NCBI GenBank assembly: GCA_041749255.1
Contig: JBGTBR010000056.1
Coordinates: 1 to 64,000 of the forward strand
Source: JABDLO01 sp041749255
GTDB taxonomy: Bacteria > Bacteroidota > Bacteroidia > Chitinophagales > Saprospiraceae
Direction: 5' to 3'
Length of the DNA: 64,000 nucleotides
The notes under the pieces are model-generated. The model made no database searches, was not told where the DNA came from, and saw only the letters and a list, made by a program, of their open reading frames with translations. The position numbers were made by a program, and so were the translations under genes. Within the stretch, counting starts at the first letter, position 1. The number at the start of each line of letters is the position of its first letter. Positions 17,555-25,444 of the stretch are shown here, in pieces.

Positions 17555-17799
17555 GCGGTTTATTTCGCACCGTTGGTGCTTTAAAAGGATTTTCTTTTCG
17601 CCTTGGGCTTCACCAAAGGCTAATGATTGCACACCGTTGGTGCTGGTTTTTTTCTCGTCCTTCGATGAATAGTCGCCTATGGAAGCAGAGGGCAGTATTC
17701 AATGGGTAGTTTTCGTAGTTCGTAGCTGATAGTAGAAGTAGTTAGTAGTAGGCAGAACCATCCTCTGATAAATTACGCGCACAGCCCAAAAGACAATAA

Positions 17800-18061
17800 A
17801 TGACGGCGTAGCCAAATGACGCGAAGCTAATGACATCACACCTCCTTAACCTCAACCTTAACCTTAATCTCAACCTGCCGAAGTCGAAAACCTCCACCTT
17901 ATTTTACCTCGTAGCTCGAAGTTCGTAGTTCGTAGGGATTAGTTCGTAGCTCGTAGCACTTGGCATTTTCTCACTTGGCAGTGGGCAATAGGTTCCTTTC
18001 ATAATAAAACAATTCGCGTAGCGCAAATGACGGCGTAGCCATATGACGCGAAGCCAATGAC
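17800..18061. repeat. Pair of 35 bp direct repeats
   Basis: 17800-17834 and 18027-18061 share 33 of 35 bases. The unit is itself a decayed tandem of about 15 bp with core ATGACG-CG-AGCC (ATGACGGCGTAGCC, then ATGACGCGAAGC). The second copy has one more related unit in front (GCGTAGCGCAAATGAC). Confidence 0.85.
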
Positions 18062-18087
18062 TTCTCACTTCCTCACATTCTCTTTTG

Positions 18088-18283
18088 ACTTTCAGACCAT
18101 GAATAGCTCGTAGTTCGTATCTGGTATCAAATGGTTTTGGTTTTAGTTTTAGTTTTGGTTTTGGTAATTTTCAATTTTCAATTTTCGACCTTCAGACTTT
18201 CGACCTTCAGACTTTCAGACTATGAATAGCTCGTAGTTCGTATCTGGTATCAAATGGTTTTGGTTTTAGTTTTAGTTTTGGTT
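18088..18283. repeat. Pair of 73 bp direct repeats
   Basis: 18088-18160 and 18211-18283 are identical except for one base (accatgaat against actatgaat). Each carries TAGCTCGTAGTTCGTATC followed by the GGTTTTAG motif. They are separated by 50 bp of GACCTTCAGACTTTC words. The same element, in a variant form, occurs in copy B at about 9711-9785. Confidence 0.9.
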
Positions 18284-18618
18284 AATTTCCGACTTTTCGA
18301 CTTTCCGACCTTCAGACCTTTGACTTTCCGACATTGAGACTTTAAGACTTTCCGAAAGCTCTAAAACATGGAGAATATGGAAGTAGCACCAAAATTTAGG
18401 TCGAACTAAAAACTCGTTTCAATAAATAACTGCGTTATTATCAATAAAATAAATATCTTAACAAGTTGCTGCATCATAATGAACTTAAGTTTGAAATGAA
18501 TTAATTTTCAAAATTTAATAAAAAGAATGAGTACAAATGTAAAGTTCCGCCCTTAAGCTAATAGTTGATCGACACAATTACAGATTTTTTTTAACACACA
18601 CTTCAAAATTACATTAAA

Positions 18619-19287
18619 ATGAAAATAACAAAATTTCGATGGATCTTGCTGATGCTTCTGGGGTCGGGATTATTTCTTCAATCATGTGACAAGGAAATCG
18701 TTCCCTTGGAAAGCCAAGAGGTAGATAACATTGTAGAAGAAGCTCTTCAGGATATTGCCCTCCAAACCAGATCAGGACCTAACGGTTGCTATGAATTTGT
18801 GTTTCCTGTTACAATCAATCTTCCCAATGGAACTTCACATGTAGTCAATTCTTATGAAGAAATGAAAGAAATCATCAGAAGATGGGCATCTCAAAATTCA
18901 CGGCCTCCTACATGGCCGCATATTGCATTTCCCTTTGATGTGATGACGGATGATGGAACCATTATTACCATCAATGACCGTGAAGAATTAGTACAACTTC
19001 GAAGAGAATGTACTAAGGATATGGATAAAAGGCCACCTCAGACTGCCCCATGTTTTGAATTACTATTCCCGGTTATACTGGAAATGCCTGATGGAAATAC
19101 CATAAAAGTAGAAAGTCGTGAAGAGTTGCACAAAATATTCAGAAGATATAAAGAAGCCTTTCCCAACTCTGTAAAAAGGCCTAAGATTGGTTTTCCCATG
19201 CACGTTCTCATCCTGGAGACAAAGAGAAGGGTTGTGATCAATAACAAAGATGAACTAAAGCGACTCAGAGAAATGTGTAGTGGATAA
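18619..19287 (+). CDS. Lipoprotein with four internal repeats, function unknown
   Basis: The 222-residue protein has a signal peptide and lipobox ending at C23 (LFLQSC). The mature part holds two long units, C57-C131 and C145-C220, each opening with Cys-Tyr/Phe-Glu and closing with a Cys after an Arg/Leu-rich helix. Each long unit splits again into two roughly 35-residue halves of the form FP-x(n)-(D/N)G-x4-(V/I)-x-x-EE(L/M), so four copies in all (FVFPVTINLPNG, IAFPFDVMTDDG, LLFPVILEMPDG, IGFPMHVLILET). The paired cysteines could form disulfides in the periplasm. I do not recognise the family. A strong terminator follows and the mosaic region C lies upstream. Confidence 0.8.
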   Translation: MKITKFRWILLMLLGSGLFLQSCDKEIVPLESQEVDNIVEEALQDIALQTRSGPNGCYEFVFPVTINLPNGTSHVVNSYEEMKEIIRRWASQNSRPPTWPHIAFPFDVMTDDGTIITINDREELVQLRRECTKDMDKRPPQTAPCFELLFPVILEMPDGNTIKVESREELHKIFRRYKEAFPNSVKRPKIGFPMHVLILETKRRVVINNKDELKRLREMCSG

Positions 19288-19355
19288 ATTTTGATGATGA
19301 TTTGATGTATGGCCATCATTTACTATTAATACTCGGAATGAACAGTATACGATTT

Positions 19356-19395
19356 AAAAAGCACCCCAAAGGATTATCAGTTGGGGTGCTTTTTT
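19356..19395. terminator. Bidirectional intrinsic terminator
   Basis: GCACCCC (19361-19367) pairs with GGGGTGC (19383-19389), flanked by AAAAA on the left and TTTTTT on the right. It can therefore stop transcription from both sides. It lies between the convergent lipoprotein gene (plus) and BI-1 family gene (minus). Confidence 0.9.
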
Positions 19396-19469
19396 GTAAA
19401 GATGAATACTTAAATTAATTTTAAAAACTGCTAAGTTCATGTTAATTCACATAAATGATTCTCAGAATA

Positions 19470-20225
19470 TTAGTTCCTATTTAATTTGGAAAGAAGTCTC
19501 AAAAATTCTACATATAACCAAATAATAGTTATTAAGAGTCCCATACCAGCGAACCATTCCATATATTTAGGGGCTGCCAGTTTTTCTCCTTTCTCAAAAT
19601 TGTCAAAATCAAGTAGTAAATTTAACGAAGCAATTCCTATGATTACTACACTTATACCAATTCCAATTATTCCGTTGTCGTGAAGATAGGGCACCTGAAA
19701 TCCAAAAAAGCTTCCTATAAAACTGAATAGATAAACTATTAACACAGCGCCTGTTGCCATAATCACACCAGACCGGAATTTTTCTGTCACTTTGATCACT
19801 TCCCATTTGTATAATAAGAGCATGGTAAGTAAAGTCCCCATAGTAAGTAATATAGCTTGTAAAATAATACCAGGATAAAAAGCCTGAGCATAAAAAGAAG
19901 AGACTGCTCCTAGAAATAACCCATTAAATAAAGCATATCCTGGTGCGAGAGTGGATGACCATTGAGGTTTCATAACAGCTGCGATTACGCATATCAGCCC
20001 GGCAATCGCTCCTGAAATCATTAAAAATGGAGATGCCATGGTAAATCCAAAATAGGTAGTAACCATGAGAAGGGCAAAAAGTATCAACGTTTTATCAATG
20101 GCTCCTGAAACCGTCATGGATTCTTCCCTGGTAATAGGACCTAAATTTGTCACTGATGCCTCAGTTACTTTTTTTAGTCTATCCTCACTCAAAACCGGAT
20201 TACTGGATTGAATAAAATTTGCCAT
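19470..20225 (-). CDS. Bax inhibitor-1 / YccA-family membrane protein
   Basis: The 251-residue protein has seven likely membrane helices after a soluble N-terminus of about 45 residues (SSNPVLSEDRLKKVTEASVT). Typical BI-1 features are a Gly-rich early helix (FGFTMASPFLMISGAIAGLI), the segment LAPGYALFNGLFLGAVSSFY, and the acidic late loop with LLDFDNFEKGEKLAAPKYMEWFAGMGLL. Members are pH-sensitive ion (Ca2+) leak proteins or modulators of membrane proteolysis; the role in Bacteroidota is not established. It lies 32 bp downstream of a TPR-type lipoprotein gene on the same strand. Confidence 0.93.
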   Translation of the reverse strand: MANFIQSSNPVLSEDRLKKVTEASVTNLGPITREESMTVSGAIDKTLILFALLMVTTYFGFTMASPFLMISGAIAGLICVIAAVMKPQWSSTLAPGYALFNGLFLGAVSSFYAQAFYPGIILQAILLTMGTLLTMLLLYKWEVIKVTEKFRSGVIMATGAVLIVYLFSFIGSFFGFQVPYLHDNGIIGIGISVVIIGIASLNLLLDFDNFEKGEKLAAPKYMEWFAGMGLLITIIWLYVEFLRLLSKLNRN

Positions 20226-20257
20226 ACATTAAATAATTTTATTTGTTAAAAAATATA

Positions 20258-21697
20258 TTAATCTGATGTTCTGATTCTTGTATTCTCTTGTATCCAACAT
20301 TCAACTCTAAAGCTATCTCCAACTTTTAGCAATCTCTGGAACACATCTCCTTTTGTTGGCATATATTGACTGTATTGACGTATAAGTGTTGCAGCCTCAG
20401 CTGCTACAGACGGATCAATTGACCTTGCATATTCAAATTTATCAATGGCAGGCCAGGTAACTACCTGACTATTCCATCCACGTCCTGTTCCACATAATGG
20501 TCCGCTGGAAGCGTACATTTTTCCAATGAGCATATAGGGTTCACCCCAATTTCTTTTGAATGATGCTGCCCTCAATGCATAGTTTCTAGCGGTTGGAAAA
20601 TCTTTCATATCCCGATAATAGATCTTAGCAATAAGAATCAAATACCTTGACTTTCTTTCAGCATCATCTGTATTTTCAACAAATTCGTTAAAATGACTTA
20701 TTGCAGTTCTGTATTTTCCTTCGTTATACGCTGCAAAAGCCAACTTAAGAGGCCCGGCAGGAGGTGGAGGTGTATAACATTTTGTGGCCTTGGCTTCTTG
20801 TAGGGTGACAATCTTTATATCATCCACTAGGCAACCTCCTCTTAATAATCGGCCATATGCCAGATCTATGATTTCGCAATCGTCAGGGTTTTCTTCAAAT
20901 AATGCATAATACTTTTCACTGTAATAATCACAATCGTAAAATCCATCAATAGCTTCAAGCGCCTCAAGTCGAACAGGAGCATACTCATTAATGATCTCCC
21001 AGGTCTCACAATCTTTTTCACAATTGGCTAAACCCGATTTTACTGCATCCAATACCAAATTCACATAATATTGACCTTCTTCCATTGGTATATCCTCACT
21101 AACAATTCTATCAAACAAAAGCTTGGTAAATGGATTAACAACAAAATAATCCATCTTTTCTTTCTTTGCATCTACATTTTGAAGGAAGAGTTGAAATATC
21201 TCTTCATCATCTATATATTCGGAAAAGTAATAAAAATAATCAAATGCAAGGCGACCTGAAAGATATTCATCATCCCCAAAGCACTCTGATCTTTTTGCAT
21301 AAATACTTTTGATGGTATCTAAATACAAAACCTTTTGAATAGAATCATCAGACTGATCGAACATGTATTTATAAATGGAAATACCATCATCAAAGTGATA
21401 AGTGACACGTCCATTAGAACCTGGTGCACCATAATATGCCGTTTTCCACAAGGGCAGCGCCTTATCGTAATCACCAAATTTGATCTGATCTCTGTACAAT
21501 ACAAAAGCTGTTTCCACTTGTTCTCTGATGTATCCCCTTAGATCATCGAGTTGGACACATGGCATGTCATTGCTCTTTACTTTCTTTTTCTGATCCTGTA
21601 CAATTGTAACATCTGTAATCTCTTCAGAAACTTTAGGTGAACAATTTGTAAATAAAAAGGAAAATACGATAAGCCCCAATATTATCTGTTTAGTCAT
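20258..21697 (-). CDS. TPR-like lipoprotein (paralogue of the next gene)
   Basis: The 479-residue protein has a signal sequence ending in a lipobox-like LFTNC (C19). The mature part is helical repeats: an N-terminal tetratricopeptide-like pair (VETAFVLYRDQIKFGDYDKALPLWKTAY) and a C-terminal set (GPLKLAFAAYNEGKYRTAISHFNEFV, RNYALRAASFKRNWGEPYMLIGKMYASSG). It ends with a short conserved beta-like segment (GDSFRVECWIQENTRIR). The upstream gene encodes a clear paralogue sharing the C-terminal 100 residues almost motif by motif. It probably is a periplasmic scaffold; no catalytic motif is visible. Confidence 0.85.
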   Translation of the reverse strand: MTKQIILGLIVFSFLFTNCSPKVSEEITDVTIVQDQKKKVKSNDMPCVQLDDLRGYIREQVETAFVLYRDQIKFGDYDKALPLWKTAYYGAPGSNGRVTYHFDDGISIYKYMFDQSDDSIQKVLYLDTIKSIYAKRSECFGDDEYLSGRLAFDYFYYFSEYIDDEEIFQLFLQNVDAKKEKMDYFVVNPFTKLLFDRIVSEDIPMEEGQYYVNLVLDAVKSGLANCEKDCETWEIINEYAPVRLEALEAIDGFYDCDYYSEKYYALFEENPDDCEIIDLAYGRLLRGGCLVDDIKIVTLQEAKATKCYTPPPPAGPLKLAFAAYNEGKYRTAISHFNEFVENTDDAERKSRYLILIAKIYYRDMKDFPTARNYALRAASFKRNWGEPYMLIGKMYASSGPLCGTGRGWNSQVVTWPAIDKFEYARSIDPSVAAEAATLIRQYSQYMPTKGDVFQRLLKVGDSFRVECWIQENTRIRTSD

Positions 21698-21787
21698 AAT
21701 TCTCTAATTTTAAATATAGTTATAACACACATTGGTCATTATATTATTGCCCTAAATTTTCTTTTTGTAAAACTTAAAATAAACTAA

Positions 21788-21813
21788 AATGGTCACCTCG
21801 TGAGGCAACCATT
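21788..21813 (-). terminator. Stem-loop between the two TPR paralogue genes
   Basis: AATGGT-ca-CCTC-gt-GAGG-ca-ACCATT forms a 10 bp stem with one internal 2x2 mismatch. It lies 26 bp after the stop of the upstream paralogue. There is no clean T-run on the minus strand, so it may be an attenuator, a processing site or a weak terminator that sets the ratio of the two products. Confidence 0.4.
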
Positions 21814-21838
21814 ATAGTTTTTTAGAAGAGAAATAAAA

Positions 21839-23263
21839 TTAATTATATCTCAATTCCACTTTTTCACCTATCCAACATCCCACATCGACAGTCTGGCCTT
21901 CTTTCAACCCTCTCATAAATCCCTCATCCTGGCTGGGCATTGAACCTCTGTATCTCGATAGTTTATCGTTGGCTTCCTCTGCCACTTCCGGGTCTATTGA
22001 ACGGGCATGAGAATATTTATCCATTGCAGCCAATATGGCTAATCTTTGATTCCATGAGTCACCGCAATTCCTGGCTGTGCTGCCATACATATCTCCAATA
22101 AGCATATATGGTCTTCCCCACCTGGGATTTAAAGACGCAGCCTCAAGAGCCGTTTTTCTGGCAACTCCAACCTGATCCAGCCTTCTAAACTGTATGGATG
22201 CTATCGAAAACAAATAATTGGATTTCTTTTCAGCATCGACTTCCGTTGCTATGGCTTCTTTGTATTTTTCAATTGCCCCATGGTAATTACCTTCATCATA
22301 AAGTCTTTTTGCAACCATTTGGGGATTTCTTTCTTCAAATTCTGCCTGCAATCTGGCATTTTCTTCTTCAGCGTATTTTTTCCACTTTTCTGCCAATTCA
22401 TCATGAAGTGGATCTCCTTCAGTACAACCCTGACCAAGTAGACTGGAAAGAATAGATTTTATTACTTCAGGGTTCTCAGAATCTATTTCATAGGCAGGTC
22501 TTAATTTCTTTTCGAAAAAGGCACAATCAAAGATTTGTCTTTCTATATGTGTAAATGTTCCATTCATCGATGCCTTAGCCTGATCATAATAGGCTGAAAA
22601 TCTCTTATTATTGGTAATGTTAAAATCTGCAATGGCATTGAGTTCTTCATATATTCTCCTGGCTTCATCTTTGGACATAAGATTATTGGTGAACAAGTAA
22701 ACTATTACCTCAGCATACGGTGCAAAAACAATATATTCTGACTCGTTACCACCCTTCTCTATGGCATTTTTCAGGACTTCACTTATTTCTTTGTAGGAAG
22801 AGCGAAAAGTATAAAACATATCAAAAGCCTTCCTGCCCTCGAGATACCCAATTCTTTTCATTGAACAGTCACCGGTTGGGCAATTCACTTCAATCATTTT
22901 TTGTTTATGACAGTGAATGGCTTCATCAATTAAAGCTATTGACCTAGCTGCATATTCCTGCTTTTTTGTTTCATCAGATTCTGTTTCAAACTTTTGCTTG
23001 TAAAGAGCAGCTCCGTCAATAAAATGATAATCTCTTTTACCATCGGCAGCAGGTGCAATTTCATAAGCAATTTTCCAGTTATCAAATGCTACAGAATAGT
23101 CTTCGATTTTCATCGCTTGCCTGTAAATGGAATGGGCATTTCGAGCATCCTCTAATCTGGGGGAATTCGTCCAGGTTTCGCACTGTCCATACATTTGGAA
23201 AGAACTAAATACAATAGCTACAAAAAAAATACTTGTGATTAAAGTTGAAACTAAATTTTTCAT
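21839..23263 (-). CDS. Secreted TPR-like protein
   Basis: The 474-residue protein has a cleavable signal peptide (IFFVAIVFSSFQMYGQ, then CETWTNSP). The first mature Cys could also be lipidated but the lipobox is poor. The layout matches the downstream paralogue: an N-terminal TPR pair (HSIYRQAMKIEDYSVAFDNWKIAYEIAP), a helical middle with scattered cysteines, and the C-terminal block AKRLYDEGNYHGAIEKYKEAI, RWGRPYMLIGDMYGSTARNCG, HARSIDPEV, ending in VGCWIGEKVELRY. The two genes look like an old tandem duplication. A TAnnTTTG box lies 36 bp upstream of the start. Confidence 0.85.
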   Translation of the reverse strand: MKNLVSTLITSIFFVAIVFSSFQMYGQCETWTNSPRLEDARNAHSIYRQAMKIEDYSVAFDNWKIAYEIAPAADGKRDYHFIDGAALYKQKFETESDETKKQEYAARSIALIDEAIHCHKQKMIEVNCPTGDCSMKRIGYLEGRKAFDMFYTFRSSYKEISEVLKNAIEKGGNESEYIVFAPYAEVIVYLFTNNLMSKDEARRIYEELNAIADFNITNNKRFSAYYDQAKASMNGTFTHIERQIFDCAFFEKKLRPAYEIDSENPEVIKSILSSLLGQGCTEGDPLHDELAEKWKKYAEEENARLQAEFEERNPQMVAKRLYDEGNYHGAIEKYKEAIATEVDAEKKSNYLFSIASIQFRRLDQVGVARKTALEAASLNPRWGRPYMLIGDMYGSTARNCGDSWNQRLAILAAMDKYSHARSIDPEVAEEANDKLSRYRGSMPSQDEGFMRGLKEGQTVDVGCWIGEKVELRYN

Positions 23264-23298
23264 TTCTTTTTAATATTGTTTGTTTAAAACATAATCAG

Positions 23299-23306
23299 CA
23301 AATTTA
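23299..23306 (-). promoter_or_regulatory. Candidate -7 box for the TPR gene pair
   Basis: TAAATTTG on the minus strand fits TAnnTTTG exactly and lies 36-43 bp before the ATG, the same distance as the rpsT promoter in this window. The -33 element is not clear. Confidence 0.4.
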
Positions 23307-23373
23307 AGATATTCATTCCTGAAATGGTATAAATTAACATTTGTTTATTACAATTTTATTCATTTTATCAGAT

Positions 23374-24720
23374 TTAATCAAACCTTCTTTTCAAAAACCA
23401 TTCATTATCATTAAATGTAAAACCAATATTTACACTTATGTAACTCTCCTGTACAGGAGAGTTTTTTCCTCTTGCGCCAGCCTCTATTCCCAAACTAAGA
23501 TGTGAAATTTTTCTTTGATGTATGAAAGGCATTCCCAACCCAAAGGTGATTCCATAACTATTGATTTTTTCATTATTTACCTGTCTTGGATCAGAAGTGT
23601 AAAACATCCCATATCGATAATACACTCTTTTCCAGAAACTTGTAGGAGATGCCCAGTCAGGACGGAAAAATCCTCCAACTGACCACCTGAATGCATCGGA
23701 TAAAGCTTCAGGATTAGCATCATTTCTATAATCTGACCAATTTGCCCTGGAGTAATTTACTCCGATCAACCATTTTTCGCCTGACTGGTAGCCGATGCCT
23801 AGACCCATTTCTAAAGGTAATGTTCCTTTGCCCTCCTGACCCATTACAGATGTTAAGGTGTCTACATTTACTTGCCTACCGCTTTGCTGAACCCCAAGTT
23901 CACTTACATCAGCATTGGTGGAAAAAGATGTATTGGTACCCGTGTAAAAACCAAAAATCAGCTTTTTGGCTCCTACTCCATCCTGAGTTTTCGGCTTTAC
24001 AAGGGCAGGACTAAATTGAACTCCTGCGTTCCAGGTAAATCCACTTATATTATATCTGGTTACAAAAACATTATTAAAGGCAAAAATATTAGGTTCAAAA
24101 ACTACAGATCTTTCATATTGAATATTTCCAAATATATATCCCAGATTAACTCCGCCTGAGATAGATTTATATCTGATTGAATTGCCCCATAAAAACTTAT
24201 ATGTGCCTCCTTTACCCTGAAAATTTCTTTCGATTTCTCCTAAAGCAGGATGCTGCTCAACTGTATTGATGTTATAACCCACACGGCTGAATGGCGCCAA
24301 TGAAAAAGCCATAGCCAAAGAGTAACTTTTTTCCTCTCTCTCGAGAATTTCATTGACAATGTTACTCAATGGAAACGCAATTGAAATATAGTCTAAATTA
24401 CTGCTTTGTACATTTTGGGTATTCACGCCATCAGAAATTCTGGCCGTCCTTCCGAACATTCCCATATCAAAAGCAACAGCGCGAAGATGGCTGTAAGATG
24501 CAGGATTTGTAATATTAACATGGTATACGTCCTGAAAAATAGAACCGATATTTCCCATATTTCGCATGTGGCCGGCACTATTAAACACAGGGTCACCTAA
24601 ACCAAATCGACTGTAAATGGAGTTATCGCTGTTTTGAGCCAAAGCTTCTTGAGAAACGCAACTCAAAAACAGCATGAGTACTATAATTTTATTTACCGGC
24701 ATTATATATTTTAATTTCAT
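23374..24720 (-). CDS. Outer-membrane beta-barrel protein (Bacteroidota family, FadL-like)
   Basis: The 448-residue protein has a signal peptide ending at ALAQ, then NSDNSIYSRFGLGDPVFNSAGHMRNMGNIG and a succession of amphipathic strands (WNAGVQFSP, LPLEMGLGIGYQSGEKWLIGVNYSRANW). It ends in a strand with aromatic residues (ISVNIGFTFNDNEWFLKRRFD). The opening glycine-rich motif and length resemble the OmpP1/FadL-like group; the substrate is unknown. The start overlaps the end of coaX by 32 bp; a Met six residues in (MPVNK) would reduce this to 14 bp. The same neighbour pair is seen in other Bacteroidota (from memory). Confidence 0.82.
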   Translation of the reverse strand: MKLKYIMPVNKIIVLMLFLSCVSQEALAQNSDNSIYSRFGLGDPVFNSAGHMRNMGNIGSIFQDVYHVNITNPASYSHLRAVAFDMGMFGRTARISDGVNTQNVQSSNLDYISIAFPLSNIVNEILEREEKSYSLAMAFSLAPFSRVGYNINTVEQHPALGEIERNFQGKGGTYKFLWGNSIRYKSISGGVNLGYIFGNIQYERSVVFEPNIFAFNNVFVTRYNISGFTWNAGVQFSPALVKPKTQDGVGAKKLIFGFYTGTNTSFSTNADVSELGVQQSGRQVNVDTLTSVMGQEGKGTLPLEMGLGIGYQSGEKWLIGVNYSRANWSDYRNDANPEALSDAFRWSVGGFFRPDWASPTSFWKRVYYRYGMFYTSDPRQVNNEKINSYGITFGLGMPFIHQRKISHLSLGIEAGARGKNSPVQESYISVNIGFTFNDNEWFLKRRFD

Positions 24721-25417
24721 TCAATCCCTCAATAACCAAATTAGGGCGCAAAGTTACATTTGTATTTAAATTATTGCTAAAAAAAACTGCATCTCCACCG
24801 GTCATCAATAGTTTCAACTGGGAATAGTTGGTTCCCATTAGTTCTATAAACGATCTCAATTCGCATATCGTACCCCAATATGCCCCATTTTGCATTGCCT
24901 CAACTGTAGAGCGTCCTATGGTATTTTTGTGGATTTCAGCTTGAGGCATAGGTAATTTCTTTGTAAAAACATGCATTGCTTTGAGTCGCATTCTCCATCC
25001 TGGTGAAATATTGCCACCAATATATATTCCTCCCTTTAAAACAACATCATAGGTTATGCAAGTCCCCATATCAATTATGAGAATGTTATCATCGGGAAAT
25101 AAGGTGAAAGCACCCACCGCAGCAGCTAATCTGTCTTTTCCCAAAGTTTCAGGAGATAAATATTTATTGTGTATGGGAACAGGACAAAATTCATTGAGAA
25201 AAGTCCATGAAACATTGGGAATATTTAATAAAAAATCTCCGACATCCGTTTCTCTGGTTGAAGAAACTATCCCAGAAAAAACTTCAAATTCCTGAGTTAT
25301 ATCTTTTAAGACATCATAATTCAAATCATTGAAGTATTGAAACCAAACCAGTTCTTTTGAGATATTGAAAATACCTGATTTAATGCCTGAATTACCGATA
25401 TCTATACAGATATTCAA
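24689..25417 (-). CDS. coaX: Type III pantothenate kinase
   Basis: Phosphorylates pantothenate, the first step of coenzyme A synthesis, in the cytosol. The 242-residue protein shows the ASKHA-fold motifs: phosphate 1 loop MNICIDIGNSGIKSG (D6), the phosphate 2 region ILIDMGTCITYDVV, and the PAN/adenosine motifs PETLGKDRLAAAVGA and GGNISPGWRMRLKAMH. Type III kinases need a monovalent cation and are not feedback-inhibited by CoA. The ATG at 25417 gives the canonical start. It lies 27 bp downstream of purH on the same strand and overlaps the barrel gene that follows. Confidence 0.95.
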   Translation of the reverse strand: MNICIDIGNSGIKSGIFNISKELVWFQYFNDLNYDVLKDITQEFEVFSGIVSSTRETDVGDFLLNIPNVSWTFLNEFCPVPIHNKYLSPETLGKDRLAAAVGAFTLFPDDNILIIDMGTCITYDVVLKGGIYIGGNISPGWRMRLKAMHVFTKKLPMPQAEIHKNTIGRSTVEAMQNGAYWGTICELRSFIELMGTNYSQLKLLMTGGDAVFFSNNLNTNVTLRPNLVIEGLNEIKIYNAGK

Positions 25418-25444
25418 TCTTTAAAAATTAATGTTGACAAAGAT

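Larger units (their letters stand above)
17321..18360. repeat. Mosaic repeat region C with several repeat classes
   Basis: About 1 kb of non-coding DNA built from the same words as copies A and B (TAGCTCGTAGTTCGTAGCTCG, ACTTTCAGACC, GGTTTTAGTTTTAGTTTTGG, CCTTAACCTCAACCTTAACC). Added elements are a 13-copy heptamer array (17464-17554), two GCACC-TTGGTGC hairpins (17567-17579 and 17629-17643), a 35 bp repeat (17800-17834 and 18027-18061, two mismatches) and a 73 bp repeat (18088-18160 and 18211-18283). It separates the ECF sigma operon from the 222-residue lipoprotein gene. An apparent 86-residue minus-strand frame here is an artefact of the heptamers. Confidence 0.85.

Noticed and set aside
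17372..17632. An 86-residue minus-strand frame with a repeating SPLTAHR motif
   Set aside because: The motif is only the translation of the GCGGTGA heptamer array; the frame has no other protein character.
161..18360. CRISPR-like array in the mosaic repeats
   Set aside because: The words are contiguous or vary in spacing, there are no unique spacers of constant length, and no cas gene is present.
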